Shown: positions 1-5,753 of the stretch, piece after piece
Layout of the letters: each line of letters starts with the position of its first letter
Position numbering within the stretch: the first letter of the stretch is position 1
The notes under the pieces: generated by a model
What the model was told of the DNA's origin: nothing
What the model saw: only the letters and a program-made list of their open reading frames with translations
The model's database searches: none
Made by a program: the position numbers and the translations under genes
Origin: Syntrophobacteria bacterium
GTDB taxonomy: Bacteria > Desulfobacterota > DSWW01
Length of the DNA: 5,753 nt
Direction of reading: 5' to 3'
Assembly: GCA_030145435.1 (NCBI GenBank)
Contig: JAQYVQ010000428.1
Location: 1 to 5,753 of the forward strand

Positions 1-32
1 GCTACAACCTGGAACCTGACTACCAGAAGCCC

Positions 33-1853
33 TTGCTGAAGATCCCGAGGGAGGACCGGGCACGCATTTTTGAACGGTTATCCTTTCTTTACGGCACCGA
101 CGCGGCGGAGCAGGCCCTCCCCGCACTGGAAAGCATCCTACAGGTACACTACGCGTACAAACCCCGCGGGAGGACCGAAATAGAGCGGGACTTCCAGCCC
201 ACGGAGCGGTTCACGGAAAAGGACGTTATCCTCATCACCTACGGAGATCTCCTGAAGGGCGAGGACGCGTCCCCCCTCGCGACGCTGGCCAGGTTCTGCG
301 ACACCTATTTGGAAGGAACGATCAACACGCTGCACATCCTGCCCTTTTTCCCCTACTCCTCGGACAGGGGTTTCTCGGTAGTTGATTTCGAGACGGTGGA
401 CCCGAGACTCGGCACCTGGGAAGACATCGAGGACCTCGAAGACCGCTACCAACTGATGTTCGACGGGGTCATCAACCACGTTTCCGCAAAAAGCCGCTGG
501 TTTCAGCATTTCCTGAACGGAGATCCCTACTACAGCACGTTTTTCATTGCCTACGGTTCACCTGACGAGCTGACGCCGGAACAGAAAAGAATGATCTTCC
601 GTCCTCGAACCTCGGATATTCTGACAGAGTTTCATACCATCAACGGCCGACGGTACGTCTGGACAACCTTTTCAAAGGATCAGGTGGACCTCAATTACAA
701 GAATCCGGAAGTTCTTCTGCGGGTCATCGAGATCCTTCTGCTTTATGTACGTCACGGGGCGGACATCATTCGCCTGGACGCGGTTACGTACCTCTGGGCC
801 GAACCGGGAACCCCTTGCGTCCACCTGGAGGAAACCCATCAGATCGTTCGGCTGTTTCGGGATGTTTTGAATCTCGTGGGCCCGGGCGTCGCCCTGATCA
901 CCGAAACGAACGTTCCTCACGAGGAGAACATTTCTTATTTCGGAAACGGGAGCGACGAGGCGCAGATGGTGTACAACTTCGCCCTTCCCCCCCTTGTCCT
1001 GCACACCTTCTATACCCAGGACACCCGGGCGATTTCCGAGTGGGCCATGGGCCTGGAGAGACCCTCGAAGACGACGTCCTACTTCAATTTCCTGGATTCC
1101 CACGACGGGATCGGGCTGATGGGCGTCCAGGGAATCCTGTCGGAGAGCGAGATAGCATTCATCGTCGGGACCGCACGGGAGTATGGCGGATTCGTCTCTT
1201 ACAAGACCGATGAGGACGGCACAGAGGCCCCTTACGAAATCAACATCACATGGTTCAGTGCCCTCAACCGGGAGGAGAGCGGCGAGGACATCGCGTTCCA
1301 GGTCAAGCGGTTCGTCGCGTCACGGGTGATCGGCCTGGTTCTCCAGGGCGTGCCCGGCATCTACCTGCACAGCCTGATCGGCACGCAGAACGACATCGAC
1401 GTAGTCCTGGCCACGGAGTCTAAACGGGACATCAACCGCACCGTGATCGACGGCAAGGCGATCACCGAGGCGCTTCATGATCCCCTTTCCAAACTTTCGC
1501 GGATCAGCCGTGAATTCGGCAGGCTGATTCAAATCCGGACCCGGCGTCGCGCCTTTCATCCGAATGGGGGACAGCGTGTGCTCAGACTCTCATCCGACGT
1601 GTTCTCGGTCTTGCGGACGTCCCCGGAAGCGGACCAGCGGGTCTTGACCGCTGTCAACGTAACGGACCGGGCGTGCCGGATCGAAGTTCCCCTGGCCGAA
1701 CTCGGCACAGAGGAGGTCCGTTGGTACGATCTCGTAAGCGGTGTCGAATGGATGGCTGATGAGGGGTTACTCTATGTGAGCTTGGAGCCGTACGGAGTCG
1801 TTTGGCTCGAACCCTTTCGCAAGGGCACGGCCAACCTCAGCCCAGCGCCGTGA
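33..1853 (+). CDS. GH13_18 glucoside phosphorylase, probably glucosylglycerate phosphorylase (5' end uncertain)
   Basis: This is a retaining alpha-glucoside phosphorylase of the sucrose phosphorylase subfamily, expected to act in the cytoplasm and release alpha-glucose 1-phosphate. Numbered from the TTG at 33, it shows GH13 region I (DGVINHVS, 144-151), the nucleophile Asp249 in IIRLDAVTYLW, the acid/base Glu291 in LITETNVPHEEN, and the transition-state pair His357-Asp358 in FLDSHDGIGL. A C-terminal beta domain follows (about 535-600). As I recall the sequence, the stretch PGT.C.HLE.TH and the block ITETNVPH..NI.YFG.G.DEA.MVY.F.LPPLVLH match E. coli YcjM, a glucosylglycerate phosphorylase. 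I therefore prefer that activity over sucrose or glucosylglycerol phosphorylase, but substrate is inferred. At 606 residues it is somewhat longer than YcjM (about 560). The frame stays open to position 3 and the TTG has only a weak AGAAG upstream, so the true start may lie before the window. The 3' end overlaps the convergent HDOD gene by 17 bp. Confidence 0.88.
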   Translation: MLKIPREDRARIFERLSFLYGTDAAEQALPALESILQVHYAYKPRGRTEIERDFQPTERFTEKDVILITYGDLLKGEDASPLATLARFCDTYLEGTINTLHILPFFPYSSDRGFSVVDFETVDPRLGTWEDIEDLEDRYQLMFDGVINHVSAKSRWFQHFLNGDPYYSTFFIAYGSPDELTPEQKRMIFRPRTSDILTEFHTINGRRYVWTTFSKDQVDLNYKNPEVLLRVIEILLLYVRHGADIIRLDAVTYLWAEPGTPCVHLEETHQIVRLFRDVLNLVGPGVALITETNVPHEENISYFGNGSDEAQMVYNFALPPLVLHTFYTQDTRAISEWAMGLERPSKTTSYFNFLDSHDGIGLMGVQGILSESEIAFIVGTAREYGGFVSYKTDEDGTEAPYEINITWFSALNREESGEDIAFQVKRFVASRVIGLVLQGVPGIYLHSLIGTQNDIDVVLATESKRDINRTVIDGKAITEALHDPLSKLSRISREFGRLIQIRTRRRAFHPNGGQRVLRLSSDVFSVLRTSPEADQRVLTAVNVTDRACRIEVPLAELGTEEVRWYDLVSGVEWMADEGLLYVSLEPYGVVWLEPFRKGTANLSPAP

Positions 1854-2706
1854 AGAAGCCCTCGATTGCTTCTCGAGATTCCTCCAAATGCCCCTTCACG
1901 TCCTGGAGCATCTCTTCTCCGATCCGCAGGACCCTCAAATCCTGATCACGGACATCCACCGGCGTCAGGCTCCCCCCCTCGCCCAGGTTCAGGTTCTGGC
2001 AGAGGGCGTCGCTGAGCCTCAGAAGGGCCACGTCCGCTTCGTCCATCCCTTCGGGGAAATCCCTTTCGTGGTGAACGCCAATGGGCCCGGCAATCACGCG
2101 GGGGATCTTCCAGCGAGTGAGAAGCATTGCACCCACTTCGCCGTGGTCGAAGCCGAAGAGTCCTCGCTCGGCTACGTGGAGCAGGGCCGTCTCCGGCCGC
2201 TGTGCCTCTTCCAGTGCCTGCACAAAGGTCTCCCTGAAGAACTCGATGAGAACCACCTTGCCGATATCGTGGAGCAGCCCGACGACAAAGAGATGGTCGC
2301 GGGTCTCCCCTGGCCGGGCGTTCCTCCCCAGCCGCTCCATCGCCTTGGCAACGGCCAGGCTGTGGGTCCACAAACCTTCCTCAGAGAAGTGCGAAGAGCG
2401 AATTCCTGACGGCAGGCTGTGCATGATTCCGATGGACAGTGCCAGGGATCGGACCATATTGAACCCCAGGAGGGCGACCGCTCGTTCCAGGGTGCCGATC
2501 TCCTGGGGGAACCCATAGTAGGCCGAGTTGGCTGCCTTGAGGATCTTTGACGTGAGGGCCGGGTCGCCGGCGATGATGTCCGCCACATGGGAGGCGCTCA
2601 CCAGCTCGTCGTCCATCAGATGCATGAGCCTGGGCAGCACGGACGGAAGGGTCGGCAGCTCCTCGATCTTGGAGTAGATTTTCGCGCGAAGTTCATCTTT
2701 GTGCAT
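1837..2706 (-). CDS. HDOD-domain signalling protein
   Basis: HDOD proteins are HD-superfamily regulatory modules found in bacterial signalling, often tied to c-di-GMP, motility or stress responses. In the 289-residue form, the N-terminal HDOD signature (LPTLPSV, then IAGDPALTSKILKAANSAYYG, then ALLGFNMVRSLALS) covers about 17-91. The HD part follows, with His115, GLLHDIGK (His146-Asp147), DHGEVGA (His188), HH at 212-213 and Asp233 in LSDAL. The metal-type His/Asp positions therefore look largely kept, but catalysis cannot be concluded because many HDOD proteins keep them without known activity. There is no receiver, GGDEF or HD-GYP domain, so it is a single-domain protein. I chose ATG 2706 because GGTGGG lies 9 nt upstream. 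An alternative GTG at 2733 adds nine residues and has no clear ribosome binding site. The gene is transcribed away from the lipoprotein operon, and its tail overlaps the phosphorylase gene. Its input and output partners cannot be read from this window. Confidence 0.92.
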   Translation of the reverse strand: MHKDELRAKIYSKIEELPTLPSVLPRLMHLMDDELVSASHVADIIAGDPALTSKILKAANSAYYGFPQEIGTLERAVALLGFNMVRSLALSIGIMHSLPSGIRSSHFSEEGLWTHSLAVAKAMERLGRNARPGETRDHLFVVGLLHDIGKVVLIEFFRETFVQALEEAQRPETALLHVAERGLFGFDHGEVGAMLLTRWKIPRVIAGPIGVHHERDFPEGMDEADVALLRLSDALCQNLNLGEGGSLTPVDVRDQDLRVLRIGEEMLQDVKGHLEESREAIEGFFTALG

Positions 2707-2715
2707 GAAAATTTT

Positions 2716-2721
2716 CCCACC
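2716..2721 (-). promoter_or_regulatory. Ribosome binding site of the HDOD gene
   Basis: On the minus strand this reads GGTGGG and is separated by 9 nt (AAAATTTTC) from the ATG at 2706. It decides in favour of that ATG over the GTG at 2733, which lies upstream of this site. Confidence 0.6.
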
Positions 2722-2751
2722 GGGTTGAGTCACGGGTGCTGTCTTCTACAT

Positions 2752-2765
2752 CGGCAACTTTGCCG
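2752..2765. promoter_or_regulatory. 14-bp inverted repeat in the divergent intergenic region (possible operator)
   Basis: CGGCAA-CT-TTGCCG is a perfect 6-bp dyad with a 2-bp centre. It lies between the HDOD start and the rightward promoter, about 40 bp upstream of the -35 box and 46 bp upstream of the HDOD ATG. A dyad this tight suits a dimeric DNA-binding protein better than an RNA hairpin. A 6-bp dyad can also arise by chance in GC-rich DNA, so its role is a guess. Confidence 0.3.
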
Positions 2766-2803
2766 CGAGAGTGGAGTCCCATGACCCTACGAAGCGAGGG
2801 AGA

Positions 2804-2832
2804 TTGACAGGAGGGCATCGCTTCATTAGCAT
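2804..2832 (+). promoter_or_regulatory. Predicted sigma70-type promoter for the lipoprotein-ompA-rfaE2 operon
   Basis: A perfect TTGACA -35 box at 2804-2809 is followed by a 17-bp spacer and TAGCAT (four of six matches to TATAAT) at 2827-2832. Transcription would start near 2839, giving a leader of about 27 nt before the TTG at 2867. The rest of the 2707-2866 gap shows only the inverted repeat described separately. I see no equally good promoter for the HDOD gene on the other strand. Confidence 0.6.
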
Positions 2833-2866
2833 CCTAGGGAAACGATTGGAGAGGAGCCAGAGGACA

Positions 2867-3208
2867 TTGACCCCCCCCACCCAAGAGAAACCCAAATGGG
2901 GCTGCACCCGGCGTGCCGTCCCCATCGCGCTCTTCTTCCTGCTCGGGCTCCTGCTGTGTGGCTGCGAGATCTGGAGCCTCGAGAGGGGCATCAAGCAGGT
3001 GGGTCGGGGAATCGAGGAGGCGGAGGGTCTCGGGATGGAGGAGGCGGCCCTGTACCACCTGAAAGTGGCAAGGAACCTGCTGGAGGAGGCCGAGGGGCAG
3101 TACGAACAAGCCGATTTCCCTTCTGCAACACAGTTCCTCGATCAGTCGGAGCAACAGCTTGCAAGGGCTCGAAGGCTCCACACGATGAGTCAGCCGGCCC
3201 CTCCCTGA
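2867..3208 (+). CDS. Small helical lipoprotein, DUF4398-like
   Basis: The 113-residue product begins with a basic n-region (KPKWGCTRR) and a hydrophobic core (AVPIALFFLLGLLL), ending in the lipobox LCGC with Cys33 as the predicted lipidated residue. Glu34 at the +2 position gives no inner-membrane retention signal, so an outer-membrane site is expected. The mature part is almost entirely amphipathic helix: a hairpin around 57-105 with regularly spaced Ala and Leu and the turn YEQADFPSA, which resembles DUF4398-type segments. I chose TTG 2867 because AGGAG (2852-2856) lies 10 nt upstream and the predicted promoter lies just ahead. The frame can be extended back to GTG 2771, but that lies upstream of the promoter, while TTG 2846 would leave almost no leader. 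The gene is 29 nt upstream of the OmpA-like gene and shares a similar helical segment with it. Its molecular function is unknown; envelope structure is likely. Confidence 0.75.
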   Translation: MTPPTQEKPKWGCTRRAVPIALFFLLGLLLCGCEIWSLERGIKQVGRGIEEAEGLGMEEAALYHLKVARNLLEEAEGQYEQADFPSATQFLDQSEQQLARARRLHTMSQPAPP

Positions 3209-3226
3209 ACGATGCTGTCGAAGAAT

Positions 3227-3231
3227 AGGGG
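3227..3231 (+). promoter_or_regulatory. Ribosome binding site fixing a TTG start of the OmpA-like gene
   Basis: AGGGG lies 6 nt before the TTG at 3238. An in-frame TAG at 3226-3228 rules out any start further upstream. Together these make TTG the start despite its rarity, and the signal peptide begins directly after it. Confidence 0.65.
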
Positions 3232-3237
3232 TGTCCC

Positions 3238-4008
3238 TTGAGGATCTACCGTTGTTTCGCGTTTCTGTTGTTCCTGCTCGCCCTCCCGGCGGTTGCCCTG
3301 GGTTATCCGGATCCTGAGAAACTGGCCCGGGAGATGGAACGGCTGGAGGAGTACCTAGGGAAGGCACAGGCCACAGAGGGGCCGGAATGTGCCCCTGAAT
3401 CGCTCGCTGCAGCACAATCCCATCTCGCCAGGGCGAAAGAGGAGTTTCAGGAAAAAGATTTCTGGGCAGCCGAGGATGCGATTCTCCTGTGCGAGAAGGA
3501 GGCCGAGGGAATCTGGGCGAAGATCCTCATCTGTGGCATGGATCTGGATCGAGACGGGATCCCGGACCGGAAAGACCAATGCCTGAAAGATCCGGAAACG
3601 TACAATGATTACATGGATGAGGATGGATGCCCGGACGAGATCCCCCGGATGGCGGTGCTCACAGGAGACAAGATCGAGATTCTCGTGCCGGTCCTCTTCG
3701 ATGACGATACCCAGCGCCCCCTCGCCGATTCCTATGCCGTCCTCGAGGAGGTGGCAAGGATCATGAAGGAAAACCCTGACCTGCGATTCCGCATCCAGGC
3801 CCATCTCGACGATCGCCTGCCGCCCGGGCAGGCGGACTACGCTACGGAACGAAGGGCCGATTCTATCCTGGATGTCCTCGTCTATCTTGGTGTTCCGGAC
3901 GACCGCCTGGAGGCAGAAGGAAGAGGAAGTCGGGAGCCTGTCGCTGCAAACGACTCCTCCTGGGGCAGGATGTTGAACCAGCGGGTCGAGTTCATCCGCA
4001 TCCCATAA
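3238..4008 (+). CDS. OmpA-family protein with helical N-domain and thrombospondin type 3-like repeats
   Basis: This 256-residue exported protein is predicted to bind peptidoglycan in the periplasm. It has a Sec signal peptide (1-22, cleavage likely after ALG), then a helical hairpin (about 25-95) with the turn FQEKDFWAA that resembles the upstream lipoprotein. An acidic calcium-binding stretch of thrombospondin type 3 style follows (DLDRDGIPDRKDQC, then DEDGCPDE, 102-134), and then an OmpA C-terminal domain (about 145-254). Within that domain TERRADS at 203-209 corresponds to the SERRA segment that carries the diaminopimelate-contacting Arg, and Asp191 or 192 sits where the conserved Asp is expected. 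The usual GHTD is AHLD, and NRRVE is NQRVE, so the domain is divergent but apparently able to fold. There is no beta-barrel, so it is not a classical OmpA porin. It lies 29 nt after the lipoprotein gene and 39 nt before rfaE2, all on one strand. Confidence 0.88.
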   Translation: MRIYRCFAFLLFLLALPAVALGYPDPEKLAREMERLEEYLGKAQATEGPECAPESLAAAQSHLARAKEEFQEKDFWAAEDAILLCEKEAEGIWAKILICGMDLDRDGIPDRKDQCLKDPETYNDYMDEDGCPDEIPRMAVLTGDKIEILVPVLFDDDTQRPLADSYAVLEEVARIMKENPDLRFRIQAHLDDRLPPGQADYATERRADSILDVLVYLGVPDDRLEAEGRGSREPVAANDSSWGRMLNQRVEFIRIP

Positions 4009-4047
4009 GCCGGAAATCTTTCCAACTCCCTGCGAGTGTGCATCAGG

Positions 4048-4533
4048 ATGAGCAAGAAGTTCCGGTCCCTGGAAGACCTCAGTGCAGAACTCGTCGCCCA
4101 CCGGACGAGGGGCGCCCGCATCGTTTTCACAAACGGGTGTTTTGATCTCCTGCACGTCGGGCACATTCGCTACCTGCAGCAGGCAAGGCGGATGGGGGAC
4201 CTCCTCGTGGTCGGCATCAACACCGACGACTCGGTTCGTCGATTGAAGGGGCCTTCGCGTCCGGTGCAGCCGGAACAGGATCGAGCCGAGATCCTGGCAG
4301 CCCTCGAGTGCGTCGACTACGTGGTTTCTTTCGACCAGGACACCCCGATCGCCGTGATCGAGCGTCTCAGGCCGGATGTGCTGGTGAAGGGAGCGGACTG
4401 GCCGGTCGACCGGATCGTCGGACGGGAGGTCGTCGAGGGATCGGGGGGCAGGGTCGCTACGATTACTTACGTGAAGGGCATTTCCACTTCCGCCCTGATC
4501 GAGCGGATCTGCAGCCTCACTCCACGATGTTGA
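4048..4533 (+). CDS. rfaE2: D-glycero-beta-D-manno-heptose 1-phosphate adenylyltransferase
   Basis: This cytoplasmic nucleotidyltransferase transfers AMP from ATP to D-glycero-beta-D-manno-heptose 1-phosphate, giving ADP-heptose for LPS inner core. The 161-residue protein has the family signature FTNGCFDLLHVGH (27-39) with the HxGH motif at 36-39. It also has GINTDDSVRRLKG (57-69), KGADW (114-118) and a C-terminal KGISTSALIERI in the place of the usual ISTT motif. Its length fits the stand-alone second domain of HldE (RfaE), so the heptose 7-phosphate kinase must be encoded elsewhere. I chose ATG 4048; a GTG at 4036 would add four residues, and neither has a good Shine-Dalgarno sequence, so translation may depend on the preceding gene. 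It is last in the envelope gene run, and its final 17 bp overlap the convergent propeller gene. Confidence 0.94.
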   Translation: MSKKFRSLEDLSAELVAHRTRGARIVFTNGCFDLLHVGHIRYLQQARRMGDLLVVGINTDDSVRRLKGPSRPVQPEQDRAEILAALECVDYVVSFDQDTPIAVIERLRPDVLVKGADWPVDRIVGREVVEGSGGRVATITYVKGISTSALIERICSLTPRC

Positions 4534-5753
4534 CAAAGCCGGCCAGCCATCCCCCCACGAACAGGCGGTTTTGCGCAGAGTTTGCCCTAAGCAGACGCCC
4601 CCCCGGTTCGACCGGAATCGCACAACGAGACATCTCGGTCCCGGTTTCCATATTGATGACGAGGATCTCCCCCCTGAGGGAATCGATCGCGTAGACGAAT
4701 TTACCGTCTTCCCGGACCACGAGCTCCCAGATGCTCGAGCCCGAAAGTACGAGTTCCCCCCTGGAGCCACCAAGATCGTCCTTCTGGAGAGTGACGATTT
4801 CCGATTTGATTGACAGTGTCGGGTACGTCAACCGGATATCATTAGGATTCACCACCACGTAGATCTCGTGCGTCAACGGATTCAACGCCATCGACCAGGA
4901 CGGTTTCAGAATATCCCCCAACTGAACGAAATCCATGATCTCGCCCGAAACCACGTCCAGTTTGATGACTTCGTTCAGCCCCTGGCAGAGGACGTAGATG
5001 AAGCGAGGGTTGTCCGGATCCAGCATCACTTGGAGGGGGAGCAACCCTGCCGGGGGACCCGGGAGGTTGAAGAGATAAAAAAAATCCCGAACTTCCTGCG
5101 ATGCGAGGTCAACGATGAAGACCCTCGGGGAACGGGAATCTATGACGTAGGCCTCGTTTCGCACCGGATTCACGGCCAGCCCCCCCGGTGAGGTCACGCC
5201 GAAATCGCCGGTCGGATTCAATCGGATGGTTTCTTGAAGCACGCGGGTCTCCGCATCGACCACATGGATCGCTTGTAGTGCGGAATCGGTAATATACATC
5301 TCCCGTCCGCTTGGAGAAGGCGCCACGCCCGCCGGAAATCCGATCGTTTCAGAGTCCTCGATCTCCGTAAAGGTCTTCTCCTCTACATTGATGACCGTCA
5401 CCTTCCGCTCCTCCTCGCTTGTGACATAGAGGTATCGCTCGTCGGCGGTCAACGCCATGTCGCGGGGGATCGAACCCACCGGCAAACGGTCCACCACCCC
5501 TGCCGGAAGCCCCGGCGGGCATTGGATGTTCAGATATGCGTGTCTCCTCCCGTGTAGCCCGACGGTATCCTGGGTCGAAAAAGCGTCCATCAGGATGCTC
5601 ACCTTGCCCTCGCCGGCCGTGGCCGGGACTCGAAGTCCCGTGTACGTTATGTCACCGCCCATCGAATCGCTGGTCAGCATCTCGCGCCATCCATCCCCGG
5701 CAATCCGCAGACGAACAGAAAAGGGATTCCCGGTCGCCTGCAGGACGCTCAGT
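4517..5753 (-). CDS. YVTN-type beta-propeller protein (N-terminus beyond window)
   Basis: The reading frame runs without a stop from 4517 to the window edge, so the gene starts outside; the ATG at 5680 is internal or at best an alternative start. Counting from that ATG, seven similar units of about 40-50 residues can be picked out near 68-105, 115-152, 165-200, 215-250, 260-298, 316-352 and 361-387. Typical strands are RYLYVTS..ERKVTVINVE, NEAYVIDSRSPRVFIVDL and KFVYAIDSLRGEILVINMETG. This fits a seven-bladed propeller of the YVTN/NHL/lactonase-like kind, which commonly acts as an extracytoplasmic binding scaffold. No active-site residues for an enzyme are evident. The part before the propeller (edge to about residue 55) looks like a beta-sandwich or Ig-like segment. 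The signal peptide, if any, is not visible. Substrate or partner is unknown. It converges on rfaE2 with a 17-bp overlap. Confidence 0.85.
   Translation of the reverse strand, partial: LSVLQATGNPFSVRLRIAGDGWREMLTSDSMGGDITYTGLRVPATAGEGKVSILMDAFSTQDTVGLHGRRHAYLNIQCPPGLPAGVVDRLPVGSIPRDMALTADERYLYVTSEEERKVTVINVEEKTFTEIEDSETIGFPAGVAPSPSGREMYITDSALQAIHVVDAETRVLQETIRLNPTGDFGVTSPGGLAVNPVRNEAYVIDSRSPRVFIVDLASQEVRDFFYLFNLPGPPAGLLPLQVMLDPDNPRFIYVLCQGLNEVIKLDVVSGEIMDFVQLGDILKPSWSMALNPLTHEIYVVVNPNDIRLTYPTLSIKSEIVTLQKDDLGGSRGELVLSGSSIWELVVREDGKFVYAIDSLRGEILVINMETGTEMSRCAIPVEPGGRLLRANSAQNRLFVGGWLAGFVNIVE

Noticed and set aside
1854..1873. Stem AGAAGC/GCTTCT after the phosphorylase stop as a terminator
   Set aside because: It has a short 6-bp stem, an 8-nt loop, no T-tract, and lies within the HDOD coding end.
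1888..2409. A 173-codon open frame on the plus strand inside the HDOD gene
   Set aside because: It is antisense to clear HDOD coding sequence and its translation shows no family signature.
2834..3415. A 193-codon minus-strand frame across the lipoprotein gene
   Set aside because: The opposite strand has a promoter, lipobox and signal peptide; this frame is a Pro/Gly/Arg-rich shadow.
4012..4023. GGAAA-TC-TTTCC dyad between the ompA-like gene and rfaE2
   Set aside because: A 5-bp stem with a 2-nt loop is too small for a terminator or stable hairpin, and such dyads are expected by chance.
3355..4773. A 472-codon open frame on the minus strand across the OmpA-like and rfaE2 genes
   Set aside because: It lies antisense to two well-supported genes, its translation is low-complexity Arg/Pro/Ser-rich with no recognisable domain, and long antisense frames are common in GC-rich DNA.
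4571..4813. Small plus-strand frame after rfaE2
   Set aside because: It is antisense to the well-formed propeller repeats and has no domain or ribosome binding site.
5077..5084. Run of eight A as a programmed slippage site in the propeller gene
   Set aside because: The propeller frame continues intact on both sides, and neither shifted frame was seen to encode anything plausible.

Overview
The window looks like a piece of a Gram-negative bacterial chromosome with GC content near 60% by eye. An ADP-heptose (LPS core) enzyme, an outer-membrane-type lipoprotein and an OmpA-like peptidoglycan-binding protein all point to a diderm envelope. Free use of TTG starts, an HDOD regulator, YVTN-type propeller repeats and a GH13_18 phosphorylase would fit the Desulfobacterota (former Deltaproteobacteria) or a related lineage. 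That assignment is inference; no rRNA or other lineage marker is present.

Layout, left to right. (1) Plus strand, about 1-1853: a GH13 subfamily 18 glucoside phosphorylase, most like glucosylglycerate phosphorylase, possibly truncated at its 5' end by the window edge. (2) Minus strand, 1837-2706: an HDOD-domain signalling protein, convergent with gene 1 and overlapping it by 17 bp. (3) Divergent intergenic region 2707-2866, holding a 14-bp inverted repeat and a near-consensus sigma70 promoter (TTGACA, 17-bp spacer, TAGCAT) that fires rightwards. (4) A plus-strand run of three genes from that promoter: a small helical lipoprotein (2867-3208), an OmpA-family protein with thrombospondin type 3-like calcium-binding repeats (3238-4008), and a stand-alone heptose-1-phosphate adenylyltransferase, rfaE2 (4048-4533). 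(5) Minus strand, 4517 to the right edge: a YVTN-type beta-propeller protein, cut off at its N-terminus by the window end and again overlapping its convergent neighbour by 17 bp.

The three-gene run is a coherent envelope unit. The lipoprotein and the OmpA-like protein share a similar helical-hairpin segment, one apparently anchored to the outer membrane by lipid and the other to peptidoglycan by its OmpA domain. The downstream enzyme makes the activated heptose for LPS core. The phosphorylase is metabolic (compatible-solute or storage-glucoside turnover), and nothing in the sequence links it to its neighbours. No tRNA, rRNA, mobile element, CRISPR array or convincing intrinsic terminator was seen. 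Every gap over about 100 bases is accounted for. I found no strong sign of a wholly new system; the lipoprotein/OmpA pair is the best candidate for an under-described one.
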